The notes: a model not told the origin generated them from the sequence alone. A stretch of DNA of 64,000 bases from Thuidium tamariscinum (GCA_947034885.2 OX344749.2:14213501-14277500); one strand, 5' to 3'; shown: positions 1 through 12,193, numbered from the stretch's first letter. Numbers and translations are program-made.

Positions 1-1083
1 ATTGCAAAGAATTAGGGATTCAAAACCCCTTTCAAAACTCTTTCAAAATTAATTTTGGCAAGATGTTGAATGCCTATTTAATCATAAATAAATAGAAAAA
101 TAAACATGAGGTGCTTTTTTTCCATCTAGACCTGTTGTATCTAAGTGAATTTTAGGTTCAATAACTTAAAAATTCTAAATACTAATTTAAAATATCAATC
201 TTTTTGTTAATCCTTTAGTGGTATTATTCTTTGAGAACATTGAAAAGAGGACGGGAAGATGGAAATGTTGGAACCCTGTTGATTGAAGGTGGAAGGAAAT
301 TGCTCATAAGTTGATTGTATGATCTTCTGTCCTCTAATGAAAGCAATGTAGACGACCAAGCAATTTGCAGAAATTGTTTGGGGATGCAGAGATTATGATG
401 TTTGACTACTAAATGCATGGCATTGACTAGATTGGGTAGCAGTGTAGCAAGTCTCATGTGCACCAATCTGCAAATTCAGTGATGACATGGATGCTGGAAA
501 ATTAAGCAAAATTATACACTCTGATCCCTGTGAAATGTGCTTTGAATTGCATATTTGAGATTAAAAAAATATTCTTGTGACTACACTGTGTATGGCTTGC
601 AATTGTAAGCTTCGAGTGAGCACTACTACTGTGACGTTGCTAGCATCATGCCCGGCGGAGAGATTCATCGGAAGTTTTCCCTTGTTTGCCAAAGTATTCA
701 TGCTGCCTTGCCCTAGAGAATCAATGGTAATTTGAAGGACTTGGATAATCAATGGTGATTTGCCGAATCAATGGTGATTTGAAGGACTTGGAGACCTCAC
801 CAGCTTATACTTCTTGTTGCGGTCGATCTCCCTTCGTGACAAGTTATATGGTACAACTAGCCGTCTTCACATTCTTGGCTGGACTGTTCTTCCTCAACTC
901 ATATACAAATACACATGGCGTTTTACATATGCTACAATATTTATTACATACACAAAATCATATGCACATTGCATGTTACTATTCACAAAGATGTCCGTGC
1001 ATACTACGGACTCTTTGTCTGGTACTACTCCCACCTTATAATTCCACTACAAATAGTGAAAACATTGTATATGTAGCATTGCT
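1..1083. other. AT-rich non-coding stretch with a short tandem repeat
   Basis: No recognisable gene is seen here. The short open frames on both strands have no familiar motif and begin mostly at non-ATG codons. The only clear structure is a threefold short tandem repeat near 718-793. The stretch lies downstream of the piggyBac fragment and could contain the decayed 3' part of that element, but no convincing TTAA-flanked terminus was found. Confidence 0.5.
718..793. repeat. short tandem repeat, about three units
   Basis: The motif AATCAATGGTGATTTG, with variants ending in GAAGGACTTGG, occurs three times in close succession. The first and third units share the GAAGGACTTGG tail, and the middle unit is shorter. 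This looks like a local slippage duplication with no evident function. Confidence 0.7.
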
Positions 1084-1204
1084 TCATAATTCTACCACAA
1101 ACACTAAAAATTGTACAAGTAGCGATGTCAATATTGGTTCCATATACATACAAAATTTGTTTTCCACTATTTCATAACGAACTGATTCACTGAATCCACT
1201 AACA

Positions 1205-1648
1205 TCATCTACAAAGAATATAATGGCTACGTTGGAAGCATTCACTAGGATGCAAGAAAATGCCTCCGCATTGTGCGCAAACCATGTCCGTTTGTCTTCG
1301 ACCCAAGCAATAACGGCACTTGCGACTTTGTCCTGATCGAATGAGTCCATGAACTCCTGGATTAGGTAGTCTGAACTGCGACACAGTGCCGCGTTCAAGT
1401 CTCCAAGTGTGGCTAAGCTCATCCGCAAGTTCGTACTGAAATATAAGGTGTGGTGGCGCATCTTTGCCAAGCTCCTGTAATGCCATTGTATTCAAAATGT
1501 AACTATTCACGACTACAGTATCAACAAGATAGAAAAAAACCTTGTGCCACCATTTATAGGTTTGGGTTTGACAACTGTAATTCCCTCGCATTTGATCGGC
1601 CACATCAATGCCACGCTGTCCTGTTGTAAATTCTTGCATAGTATACAA
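1205..1648 (-). pseudogene. piggyBac-type transposase, C-terminal fragment
   Basis: The frame encodes the C-terminal end of a piggyBac-family transposase (DDE_Tnp_1_7). The signature GIDVADQMRGNYSC followed by KWWHKVFFYLVDTVVVNSYIL matches the last catalytic-core segment of the family, including the conserved aspartates of the D-x-ADQ motif. The tail carries a cysteine-rich finger (CRYC, CAQC, then Cys and His), which is typical of the piggyBac C-terminus. The first methionine of the visible frame, at about 1639, is inside the domain. The N-terminal region and the earlier catalytic aspartates are not found upstream on the minus strand, so the copy is truncated or rearranged. Transposases of this family excise and insert precisely at TTAA. 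Several TTAA-flanked MITEs in this window make the family relevant. The family call is firm; the borders are not known. Confidence 0.85.
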
Positions 1649-1818
1649 ACATATTATAATATGTTTTATTGGATAGCTTCAAGGTGACGTTAATTCTTTG
1701 AATAACTTCAAGGTGACATTGTACTATTGAGGTGTACAACATCCATATAAGAACACGGTTTTGCCTTAAAGTTTCATTGAATTTCGTTAGTGAGTTTAAT
1801 TTCCACATTAGAATTAGA

Positions 1819-2277
1819 ATGTCGAACTGGAGGGTTTTTTCTGAGTCTTAAGATAAAGAGTCTCAACCGGAGGCTGAATTCGAACTTTTATTGTCACAAC
1901 CGCCGAATCAACCTCTTCTGCTGCAAGATATTGTATTGTCACTTGAGCATCCACGGGATGAAGCTGGGCCTTCTCGACCGCCAAAACAACCTCGTGTGGA
2001 GCAACAGTGGCACAAGAACCTTCAGCGAGATGCTCGAGTTTTGGTAATCTTATTGCAAGTTGGGTGTGTTGAGCTTGGAAGTCGTGAAGTGACATTTGAA
2101 GGATGTTTTGAAGGTTTGAACGACGAACAATATTTTAGTATGATGAGGCCTATCGAAGGGAGTCGCGGTCATGAACGATGGTTAGAAGGACTGATGAATC
2201 CTTTGACAAAGGTGGATCGTGCCGATTATGTCGCCGCGACAATCAAACGCATCCTCAAGTTTCTGCAGATGGAGTGA
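1819..2277 (+). pseudogene. unrecognised 152-codon frame interrupted by one early stop
   Basis: An ATG at 1819 opens a frame that runs to the stop ending at 2277, broken by one in-frame TAA at 1849-1851. After the stop the frame is uninterrupted for more than 140 codons, with an acidic start, a proline-rich stretch (GPSRPPKQP) and a more ordered C-terminal half containing LNDEQYFSMMRPI and RADYVAATIKRILKFLQM. I do not recognise the family. The frame is divergent from the piggyBac fragment and starts about 170 bases from it. It is more GC-rich than its surroundings, which suggests a former coding sequence. It may be a second ORF or a rearranged part of the same element, or a captured host fragment. 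An alternative is that an upstream exon splices in past the stop. Confidence 0.4.
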
Positions 2278-2280
2278 ATC

Positions 2281-5009
2281 TTCAATTGGAACTCTAGTTT
2301 TTTACCTCTAAATAGATGTATGTTGAGTTTTAGTTCTTCATTCCATACTTGGAGTGATTTTCTATAATAAATTTGTGTTTGTGAAGTAGTTGGAGGGAAA
2401 TATCCAAATGGTTTGCCTTCTAGGTGAACTTGAAGTGAATTTCCTTCAAAGATAAAGATAAGGAGATAGTTGTGGGGCCAAATAAGTGTTCAATTATTGT
2501 TAGAGGAGTTTGAGGAGTGAGTCAGGGTCTGACCCCACTTGTTTGTGTGGTTAGAGTGAAGATAGGGTGGAGAGAAAGGTGGATACTATTCATCTTCTCT
2601 CTCGTACATGTTTACCAATCCCAAATCTAACTATCCACTTAAGATCTACGTAATTTGAATTGAGGATTCAAATCTCTCCTAAACCTTACAAGAACTTGCA
2701 AATCTACCTACTTTTACCTTCTCAAAATCTACAAGTTCCCACATGGGAGTGGTTCCCATGTGTTCCCACCTACTTTTAGTTCAAATTTTGAAATTACTTA
2801 CACCAAACACTTGGAACCACCTCTACTAACTTTTTGAGGTGGTACTTGCTCCCACATGTGCCCGGAGTTCCCTGTGCGTTCCTTACACATTCTCCACGGT
2901 CATTAGGGCCCAAACCCTTCAAATTGGCATTAGGGGACCTTAAACCCTATTTTCTTCTCCATGTGTTGTCCCCAAAAGGTTAACTTTTGGACTTTAGCTC
3001 TGATTGGCAAACAGATTGCGCCATTGGGTCTGAGACACTATAATTAGTCCAAATAGAACCCCTTACCTCCTAAAACTATGCCCTAAATCTTAACGAAACC
3101 TAGTGTAAGCTGGGGTCAAAGTTGGGATAAATTCCTAACTTTTGGAATTTGACTTTTTTGGACCCCAATCCTTCACTAAGCTCTTAAGTAGATAGAGGGG
3201 GGGGGGGTAGGAATAGACCTAAATTAGGCCTTGATACAACACCGTATGCCCCCGATACGCTAGTCAACTTCTAATATCGTCATTTAAATTATCATTTGTC
3301 GAGGAATGTCGCTGATTCGGGATCTTTCACCTATCGATTTGTCTTGAAACTTGGAAGAGCGCTCCGTTGGTGTAAAACCGCCTTGCCGGATTTTTAGTGG
3401 GATTTTACCACACTTTGCGATATTTTTTTCGAATTTCCACCCAAAGATTGTTGCGGTTGACCGCTTGGAAAAATATCCAAACTATGTTGGAAAATTACCA
3501 AACTTAAGAGGGGACCACCTATGGGATCCCCCCACATGGATGCAAACTTGCATCCCTACTATGTGCCCCTGGAATTGAAAAAATGCCCGGTACCTGCAAT
3601 TCAAGGTTAGTATTTCGCTTGTATTTTCTTTGATGCTATGGGGAGTAGAGGATCCCTTCTAGATTCTCCCATGAGCACTTTCTAACCTAGTTAGGGCCTT
3701 TTTAGGCTTCTTACCCTAAAGCTGCACATCACTATCAGTTTGACGTCTATTTAGCCAAGACAAGACCCTTTTTGGATACAAACTATCCTTAACCCCTTCT
3801 AATGACCAAATGGCATATTGGTATGTGTAATGCCAATAACAGTTTAATACTCTTTTATGGGTTTAATAGAACTAACTATGCCTTGGATTGTGTAGGAATC
3901 TAAAAAAAAAATCGTGAGTCCACAGTGATAAATCGGGAGCTCACACATATGCAAGCAATATATAATCCCTAGAGGTACGATTAGAATCTAATGCCAAAAT
4001 TGCACGAAGTCACTGCACCATGCCATCCAACAATTTGAAAGTTGTGTTCCTGCTTGCCGTCGTCCTCAATTGCGCATTGGAAATCCCAGACTCCTTGACT
4101 GCACCAAGCTTAGACGGTTGTTGGGACTCATTGAAAATGAAGCGTCCTCAAGAAGTTGTGCCAATTTAGAGACCGTTATTGAGAATGCTTAAGCGTTCCC
4201 TATATTGAATTGCCGCTCGCCACACCTACCAATTAGTTATCCCACACGAATTTGCATTCATCTTTTACAATTCAAACATATGTCTTTCTGACATTGTCAT
4301 GTGCAAGTCCAACCCATCCAACTTTGAATGAACACCCTTGCCGCGTTACTGGTGTGGTTTAATTGAAATTAGTTTTGTTTAAAGCACATAAATCCAATGT
4401 ACAAGCGTTTCTCTTTGATTTTTTCCCAATCAGATGTTCTGTGAGCAGCAACAACCAAAGAAACCAAAAACAAGTCGACCAGGTACTAAAAGGTTAAGTT
4501 GTAGTGCCAAAATTAGTGCCATTAGATTCAAAATTGTCAATGCCAATAGTTTTTTACAATAAGACATTTGTATCAAGTATATGTGACATAGTCAAACAAC
4601 AAATTTTGATACCTTAAAACATTGTTGAAGCACAAGAACACAATCCCAATCACACCTCATTAGAGGGCAAACTATAATGAAAGCAAATGAGACAAGAGAA
4701 GGAGAGAGTGTATTGTTGTTTACCAAGTCTTTGAAGAAGAAATACATGAGGAGAAAGAAATAGATTTCAAACTGTGCCACTCACACCTACTTGAAGATTG
4801 ATTTGACAATCTAAATAAACAATAGTGATGGTATTTTTGCCATCCGCTATCATCTCAACCTACTTCAGGAACGCACACATGCTCTTTATTGAAATCATAA
4901 GTGCCTCTGGGTGTTCTATAAAAATTCATTTTGTAGTAAAATCAAACAATTTCTCAACTTGAGCTAATTTATTTCCTAAAGTACATGACTATGTTTTATG
5001 AACATCACT
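2281..5009. other. AT-rich non-coding stretch
   Basis: No gene is supported. The stretch holds a run of G residues near 3196-3207 and many short homopolymer tracts. A motif TTAACCCC at 3789-3796 resembles the start of the TTAA-flanked MITEs found elsewhere in the window, and AAAAGGTTAA near 4489-4495 could be a matching end, but the terminal similarity is too weak to call an element. Confidence 0.45.
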
Positions 5010-5013
5010 TTAA

Positions 5014-5772
5014 CCCCTAAAGGACCAGTTTACTAAATTTGGCAACATAGCAATTTTGAATAGGTATGTGTAATTAGAGATTTCCATATTTTGGGCCCTA
5101 ATTTTAATAGAAGGTTTTCTTCATTTATGTATGCATAGAAAGCTTTGAATCATTCTATTTTGATCAATGAGTCAAAAGTTATGAGGAGTTTTTGTTTGTC
5201 GATAGTTATGGATTCTCTACTCTAAAATAAATTTTGAAGTCCTTTATTTTACTCATTTTTCAATATTTTTTGAAAACAAAATCAAATCATAGGATGTAAA
5301 TTGTTTATTACAACATTCCAACCATTTGGATTGGCATTTTTCAATTCCATAAATAAATTCTTAATAGTTTTGTATTTTGAATCATTTGCCATTTCTTTCT
5401 ACTTACTATTTTTTCCCTATATGTTATATCATTCCAAATAATTTGAAGTTTTTTAGATATGTATCCTACTTGGCCTAAACAATGAATCCAAGTGTTTTAG
5501 ACCATTTCTCATATGATTGTTGCCTAGTGAAGTGTAGTTGTCCTATTTTCTATAAGGTGAAAAAATTTATTTTTGAGCATTCAAACATTAATATCTTGCA
5601 ATCTATACGGTGAAAAAATCTGAAATTTTTTCCCATGTTTTCAAACCAATTTACTAAAAGACCCTATGGTTACAAATCTCAAAAAATGTTTAAAAAAATT
5701 GGTATTGGTACTAGAAATGGTAGTTTTTGACCGTTTTTGGAGTAAATATAGTGAGTCACGGAACTTAAGGGC
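5014..5772. mobile_element. piggyBac-type MITE with TTAA target duplication (copy 1)
   Basis: A 759-base non-coding element is bordered by TTAA at 5010-5013 and 5773-5776. Its left end begins CCCCTAAAGGACC and its right end, read on the opposite strand, begins GCCCTTAAGTTCC, so the two ends are imperfect inverted repeats. The interior aligns in reverse orientation to 28649-29568; for example, the words around CTACTTACTATTTTTTCC and ATAACTTTTGACTC are shared. The TTAA duplication and CCC-starting termini are the hallmark of piggyBac-mobilised MITEs. No coding capacity is seen. Confidence 0.75.
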
Positions 5773-6087
5773 TTAAAACTTCCCTACTTTATTAGAGAGA
5801 TCAATTTTAAAGAAAAAAGTTATTTTTCCTCCATCTCCAACTCTAGAATCATCACAAAATTAGTATGAGAATGTGAGAAAGAAATTAAAAAACTTTTGAC
5901 AACATAAATTGCAAGATAATAGTGTTTTATAGAAAAAACTCTTTCTTTTCTATTCTCTTTTTTATAATTATAGATGTTAAGACTTTGATTCCTCATAATT
6001 AAAAACTTTCACAATATAGATTCTGATTTGATATTTCTTATGACGAACATTTGAGTTGAAAGTGTGGGTTTTAAAAAATGAGCTGAG

Positions 6088-6436
6088 CATAAGAGGATTT
6101 TCAGCTGCTGTACAAGACTGCAAGTTCCCAAACGTTGGGAACGCATTGGGAATTCTGGGAATGTGATGCTGATGTGGTCGAGCGACTACCACGTCAGAAA
6201 ATAATATTTTTTTATTAATTTTAATTAAATATTAAATATTCTTTTTTTTTAAATATTTTTTTTTTAAATCATTTTTTTTCTCTTTAATACATTCTGAAGT
6301 TTTTTGAAAAAGAAATTTTAATTTTTTTTTTCAAAATTCAAAAATTCAGACCAGCAGGGGGCTGGTCTGCAGCAGTGGAAACAATTTCGGGGAACACCCC
6401 TGAAACGGTCTTCTGGGGGCCAAAAATCCTCTTATG
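6088..6436 (-). mobile_element. TIR element, CATTAGATG-type family (copy 1, inverted)
   Basis: The element starts CATAAGAGGATTTT and ends AAAATCCTCTTATG, a perfect 14-base terminal inverted repeat. Inside are the family's shared words: GTGGTCGAGCGAC, an AT-rich core, AATTCAAAAATTCAGA, and near the right end a block that reads GGGTGTTCCCCGAAATTG on the minus strand. The same internal order is found in the copies at 23546, 28408 and 56471 in the opposite orientation. No target-site duplication is obvious. It lies about 360 bases upstream of the RRP12-like fragment. The superfamily is undetermined. Confidence 0.7.
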
Positions 6437-6441
6437 GTTTC

Positions 6442-6798
6442 ATGCTCAAATTATTTCTTCTTGACGGAGGCTGGGTCTGCGAAAAAGTAAAAAGTCACCA
6501 CTGGACTGAAGAAGTGAAAAAGTTTACGAAAAGTTATGGACCTTCAAACGAACAGCAAACAGGCGTCTCCCTGGGTTTTGCAGAGCAGTTGGCGCCTTGG
6601 CGGCTGAGGGTTTTGCAGGACCTCAGAGACGGAGAGTTTCTTCAGACAATTTTCCTCGGACTCACTCTGGACCTGATTCTTCTTATGGTTTTAGGTCATG
6701 ATTAGGTCATGATGTTCTAGTAATTCGTGAGGATTAGCGCGACATTGGCTCTGGGCGACATTAGGTCACGCTTTGGTGGAGGAACGGAATTTCTTGCA
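6442..6798 (+). other. GC-richer leader of the RRP12-like copy, probable former 5' UTR
   Basis: Base composition changes sharply from the AT-rich MITE to a GC-richer stretch directly ahead of the RRP12-like frame. It carries an 87-codon open frame with no recognised motif, and short repeats of TTAGGTCA(T/C)G near 6691-6775. The most economical reading is an untranslated leader duplicated together with the coding fragment. This is inferred from composition and position only. Confidence 0.4.
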
Positions 6799-8134
6799 AT
6801 GGACTTAGCAATGGGGGAAGACGATGACATGTGCGCGGTTCTCATGGCGCGATTTGGAAACTCGCAAGCGCCCGAGCATAAGCATTTGTGTGCGGTGGTG
6901 CAGGCGATGGCGGAGGTTTTGCGGGAGCGGTCGTTGGACCCGACTCCGACTGCGTATTTCGCCGCGACCATGAGTTGTTTGGATCGCCAGGCGGCTAGTG
7001 GCACCGCCTGCAACGAGGCCGTCACTACTGCCTTGTGTACTTTTCTCGCTATGGTGCTGCGTAAAACCCCTGCCTCGGTTATTAGGTCAAAGGGCGATGC
7101 GGCTCTGAGCTTTTGGTAGGCCTGATTGGAGAGGACTCCGAGAGTGCCAACTCTGTGAAGGCGGCGTTGTCGTGTTCGCAAGAGGGCGCAATTGTGTATG
7201 ACGGAGGTTCTTTCTAGCGTACAAGGTACTCACGCCCTAGGAACTGCAAGTGAAGTCGTGTTCAATCTCTTTGAGCAGTCGCTGAACTGTGAAGAATCGG
7301 GCGAGTTCTTCCACTGGCGCCGTTGATGTTTTGCACATGCTGGGGGCTTTGAAGCAATTGCTGCCTGTCTTATCGGTGAAAACGATTGGTCGCATTTTAC
7401 CCCATTTAGCTCAACTCCATGAGCTTCAGCAACGTATGGTGACTCGGAGTGTTTTGGATACGTTGCAAGCTCTTTGTATGTATTCTAGTACTGAAATTCC
7501 GTCTGCGGCTTTAGGAGAGATTTTAGGTCGATTAGGGGCGATTTTAGTTAGCGGGGAAAAGCGTAGTTCAGTAGATGAGGTTACAGTGGTTACTCGGATT
7601 TTACAGCATGGGTTTCAGAAGCTTTGGAGGTCCGACAGAAGCTTATGTGTCACGAAGTTGCCAGGTGTGTTCCATTCCTTGACTGGGCTATTAGCTTCAG
7701 AGCAAGAAGAGGTAGTATTTGCTGCAGCAGAGAGTATGCGTAATCTGATTGAGAGTTGCATTGATGACGCCATGATTCAACAAGGGGTTACTCAACGACG
7801 ATTGCACGGTGAAGAGCAGAAACGGAAGGGCGCTTTGACACCTATAGAGCGAATATGCGTGACTGTGGAGAGCTCGCTGGGGTATCAGTACAGCACCTCA
7901 TGGGATATGTCCCTGCATGTTGTGGCTGCTCTATTTGACAAATTAGGAGAATCATCAGCTGTGTTGATGTCAAGCATAGTGAATACGCTTGGTGATCTTC
8001 AGAATTTACCCGACGATGATATGGCTAGCCGCAAGCAGCTCCACAGTACACTTGGGTCGGCAGTGGCTGCTATGGGTCCAGATAAATTTTTGGCGATACT
8101 TCCGCTCGATATGGATGGTCCTAATTATAATTGA
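6799..8134 (+). pseudogene. RRP12-like ribosome biogenesis gene, truncated and frameshifted copy
   Basis: The translated pieces match plant RRP12-like proteins, HEAT-repeat nucleolar factors (NUC173 family) that assist export of pre-ribosomal subunits. Frame one from the ATG at 6799 gives CAVLMARFGNSQAPEHKHL and PTAYFAATMSCL, the family's N-terminal pattern. Near 7110 the reading shifts to give LLVGLIGEDSESANSVKAAL. Near 7200 it returns to frame one with EVLSSVQGTHALGTASEVVF, after an apparent internal deletion. Near 7300 it shifts again into the long frame containing VDVLHMLGALKQLLPVLSVK and QLHSTLGSAVAAMGPDKFLA. The copy stops at 8134 with PLDMDGPNYN, about one third of the way through a family member of usual length; the rest is replaced by AT-rich DNA. 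With at least three frame breaks it cannot encode the protein. No poly-A tract follows, so a genomic fragment is more likely than a retrocopy. Confidence 0.8.
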
Positions 8135-10269
8135 AATGATGTAAACTACTTCTTGAAATTTTGAACCAAAATCAAGTTTTCTTTTCATCCAATTATACAT
8201 GCATGATTTTTTAGCACTAGATTATAAAAATAAAATTAATTTTATTAGTGCATTTGCACTCTTAAAATAATGTAATAGGGTGTAAAAGAAATATGAATAA
8301 GTCTTCTTATGAAGCCTATTCACAACAAAATCTTAAAGCTTCAAAATTGCAATACTTTTAATTTGCCACTACAAATTTGGAGTACCTATAGTTTATAAAC
8401 ACCCTCTAATAATTTTTTGCATCTTGGCTTGTTGTACAATTGTCAAATAAAAAAGAGCTTATAAAGACTATGTAGAAATAGAATAATGCTTAATAAATAT
8501 CAAGTTAATAAAACTATCCAACCTAAAATCAATCATGTTCCAAATATCATTCTTGCAAGCTTGCAAATTTCTAAGGTTTAAGGCATCTTGAATATAATTG
8601 ATTAACTGTACAAGTATTGTTGAAAAAATGTAGTTGTATACAATTTATTGCAAAGGTAGTGCTTGACCTTTGAAGAACTAAGGCCATTCTTTTTTGTCAA
8701 GAACCACTCAAAACTACCATTTTTGGTGTGTTCACTCAAGAAAGCAAGAAAAAACACTTGTTTTAGAATTTAATCATGAAATTTTGTACTTCACTTGTTT
8801 GAAATCATTTGGTAAACATATCATGAAGTTTGATTGTACAAATTGGAAGATTCAAAGTTGGAAAAAAAGTTCTTTTTGAAAACTTGCTTGCATTTTCAAA
8901 TGACTTCAATTGCCATTTGAGAATTTTTTTGCACTATAGACTTTGAATTAAGAAAATATGCATTGACAATTTGAGTTGAAAGTCTTGGAAATTAAAAAAG
9001 AATACAAAAAAACAGTCGATTTTTATTCTTTAAAATATTGGTAAGTAAAAGTAGATCCAAGATTGAAATAAAAATTAAATAATTAATACCCCTACATTAG
9101 ATTTGGAACAAAATAATCCCAATAGTGAGAAATCAATGTCTTAGTATAAATATTAATTTTGTCAACCTTTTTTTGAAAAATGTAAAGATTGCATTCAAAG
9201 ATAAATCATATAAGATATTTTTAAAAAAAAATTTAGATTGCCTAAGAAAAATTGTCCTTAAGTTTTTCATTATTAATCTATATAGAATGAATCAAAGCTT
9301 TACATATAGACAAAATTGTAGTATTTTTGGAATTGAAAAAAAATGATTTACTCTTTTTGCAATCCTTCTTGTATTACTAGCCAAGTTCAATTCTAGGCTA
9401 TTGTTGTATAATTTTCGTTTTAGGGCACTAATTGAAATAAAATTTATATTTCCAGAAACTAATAATTTTTTCTATTATATGAGGGTCATTGCAAGAAAGA
9501 CCTACTGAAAAGTGTAACATTTTGCATAGTACTCATTTTTTTCTTTGGGAGTATTGTATAATTAGTAAATCAAATTTTTTTTGAAGTGAAAAATAAAGTT
9601 TGATGTATATATCTTTAAGAAGAAGGTACTCTAGGAAGGAAGAACATAGAAAAATTCTCTAAGTAGGAGAACTAGAAAAGTGCAAAATTTCATGGAAATT
9701 ATAACTTTCACTATAGTTTCACATTTTAATTTGTACAAAATAGGAAAATAAATTTTTTCTTAAAACTAAAATTTGGCCATTTAGGAAGACTTCATGGTGA
9801 AGAGATTTTACCAAAAGAATGATCTTGAAATCATTTTCAATGTTCAGAATTGTATGCACAAGAAAGCTCTATTTGCATGAACGTAGTGGACATAAAATAA
9901 TGTTTTGTTACTTTATCCTTTTCTTGTCCTAAAAATGCAAACCAAAGTAGTTACAAATTTCTTTAAGACTTTTTATACAAACCAATTATCCTCAATTTGG
10001 ACAATTCGATAAAAGATCCATGCTCAAAAAATACTTAATCAAGTCATGAGAAGTGCAATTCCTTTGTAAAGATAGTGCTAAGGGATAAGAGCTTCAAAAT
10101 TATAATTATTCCACACCTCGAAAGTAATTGTCAATGACATATTGACTATATTAGCAATATTATGATATGGAACAAATATTTAGAATTTGACAAAAACGAA
10201 TTGAAAAGTAAAGCTACTTGATGAGCTTCATTTCACTTGTGGGAAGTCTTGAGAATGGTGCTACAATAG
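8135..10269. other. AT-rich non-coding stretch with a MITE end fragment
   Basis: No gene is supported. At about 9482 the words GGGTCATTGCAAGAAAG and TTTTGCATAGTACTCATTTT match the terminus and subterminal part of the GGTNATTGCAAG-type MITE family seen at 37-41 kb, so a truncated copy lies here. The remainder is AT-rich sequence with homopolymer runs. Confidence 0.5.
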
Positions 10270-10725
10270 GGGTCATCACACCTTCTTTCCACACCGCCCC
10301 AAATCTGAAGAACGGGGATGTGTCGGGGTTTTGTTGTCTCCCCAAAGCCTCTCAAACACAGATTTTGATTCTCTTGCGAAGCCTTCGCAACGTCGATTAT
10401 TCTACTCTGGAAGTGGGTTTTGGGTGCATGGAAGCTTTCGCGAGCTATTCCTTGTTACTTGCCGCTCCTTGGTTTCACCCCTACGGCGCTTCAAGGTTTC
10501 ACCTGTGTTGCGGTGTCATAAGCTGCATATAGCGTGCGTTTCAAGTCATCTCCAATTGGCTCCGTGTTGTGTGTAGGTAAATCGATTCTACAATTTTTGA
10601 ATCTCCCTCGTTAGCGCACCGAAACGGGGCATCACACCTTCACCCAAAATGGCATCAAATTGGCTCTTTTTTCCTCTCCCTTCTTCTGTGAAATTTGTTT
10701 GCTCTAAAGAAGGTGTGACTACCCC
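10270..10725. mobile_element. GC-rich TIR element with TA borders
   Basis: The left end TAGGGGTCATCACACCTTC and the right end, read on the opposite strand, TAGGGGTAGTCACACCTTC are inverted repeats with about 20 of 22 bases identical. TA flanks each end, as expected for a Tc1/mariner-type insertion. A third copy of the terminal motif, in the left orientation, occurs internally near 10627. The body is clearly GC-richer than the neighbourhood and holds an open frame of about 100 codons with no recognised domain. It could be a non-autonomous element that captured a piece of host sequence. Confidence 0.65.
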
Positions 10726-12193
10726 TAATGAGCCATCCCCATGGGAATTGTGTCACACCATGCAAGGGACCAAATTTGATAGGAATTGGTGGGACACTAT
10801 CCAAAACTAGATGCCAGTGAGAACACTAGCTTTGCCAAAATAGACTCACAAACATGACGCCCCAGGCAAAGCCTCAAATGTGTTTGTTAAGGCGATCGCC
10901 AATGACAACTTCTCTCCATGACACCATCTCAAGAGAGCCATGACCAACTGTTAAAAAAAATGTGCTGGTGCAAACTGAATCTTGTCTACTAGAGAATATT
11001 TACAGGTTGTTTAGAAGAAGCCTTGAGCTGGATTGCTACCACATTCTATAATCTTCCATTGCAACTAAGATGAAGCAGAACACGCAATACTATACCACCA
11101 GAAATAAGAAATAGAATGGTTTATACTTGGGGCACTCAGCATTTAATTTTTTGCACAACCTGAATTGAGCAATGGCAATTTAGTCTGGATTTGGCTGACT
11201 GGGGTCTGGCGATCAAGCTCCTCACTGTCCATTCCATTAACTCGGGCTTGGCTGCAAACGATCACCGCCATTTGAAGTCAAGGAGTCAGATCATTTGCAA
11301 CAAGGACTCCGAGTTATGAGTTTGTTAAGTACAGTACATCCTCACAAGTCCCACCCAAACCAGCTCCGACCTCACTTAGTTGTCATGTCGGAAGAGCAAC
11401 CTCAGGATCAATGACTTCATAAATTTGTTTGGTTGCTCAAGGATGGAGCACACATTGCTGGGAAGTCATGGCTATTGAGATTGAATTCAGATGACCTTAA
11501 CCTGCACGAGGGATTCATGGTTTGAAAACGATCAATTCCTTTGATCATTTAGTGTGAAAAGTGTTATTTAGATGGGATCTAATGTTTTATAACCAGAATC
11601 AATTTCGGACATTAGTTGCCAGGCAAAAGAAAGTCCTCAAATAATCTAATTAACAAATAATTTCATGAAGGGTAATTTGCCGGACTCTTAGATCTTTGTG
11701 GGGTTCATCCAAGGACTGACTTGATTTAATGAGTGTGGCAAGTTCAAATTGATGTTGAGCTTCTTAACAATCAAAGCCGTGACCAAAGCGCTCAGCATCG
11801 ACCAGAAATCAGCTGTGCAAATTCACAGCAATCAAAATCGTGGTGACATCTTGAAGTACAAACGCCGGGGTTGACCTAATTATGATTTTTTCATTATTTC
11901 TGTAAGACAAAACAGTCTCAATCGTCGACATTTCTCTACATTCTAGAGCATTCCAACATCATTATTGCTTTAATTAGAGTACGCGGCACACATTCAACAG
12001 ACAGCCTCTAGACTTCGTAAGATCAGTTCTTCGTGCTTTTCGTCGATAATTACAAGTGAATACCCAAAGCTCTCAGAAATCATTCAAGCTGCTCTCCAGA
12101 TGACTGCAGCAACTCCTTGATCGAGCTTCACATATGTTTTCTTAGGTACGCGGCTAACATTGCCAGTTACTGCAGCTAAGTCCGCCCAAAACT
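10726..12193 (+). other. upstream region of the B3 gene
   Basis: This is about 1.5 kb of intermediate base composition without a recognisable coding region. It should include the promoter and 5' leader of the B3 gene that starts at 12194. I could not identify a TATA box with confidence. Short open frames here show no family motif. Confidence 0.45.

Noticed and set aside
3789..4495. Possible fifth TTAA-flanked MITE
   Set aside because: TTAACCCC on the left and AAAAGGTTAA on the right are suggestive, but the ends do not form a convincing inverted repeat and the interior does not match the other copies.
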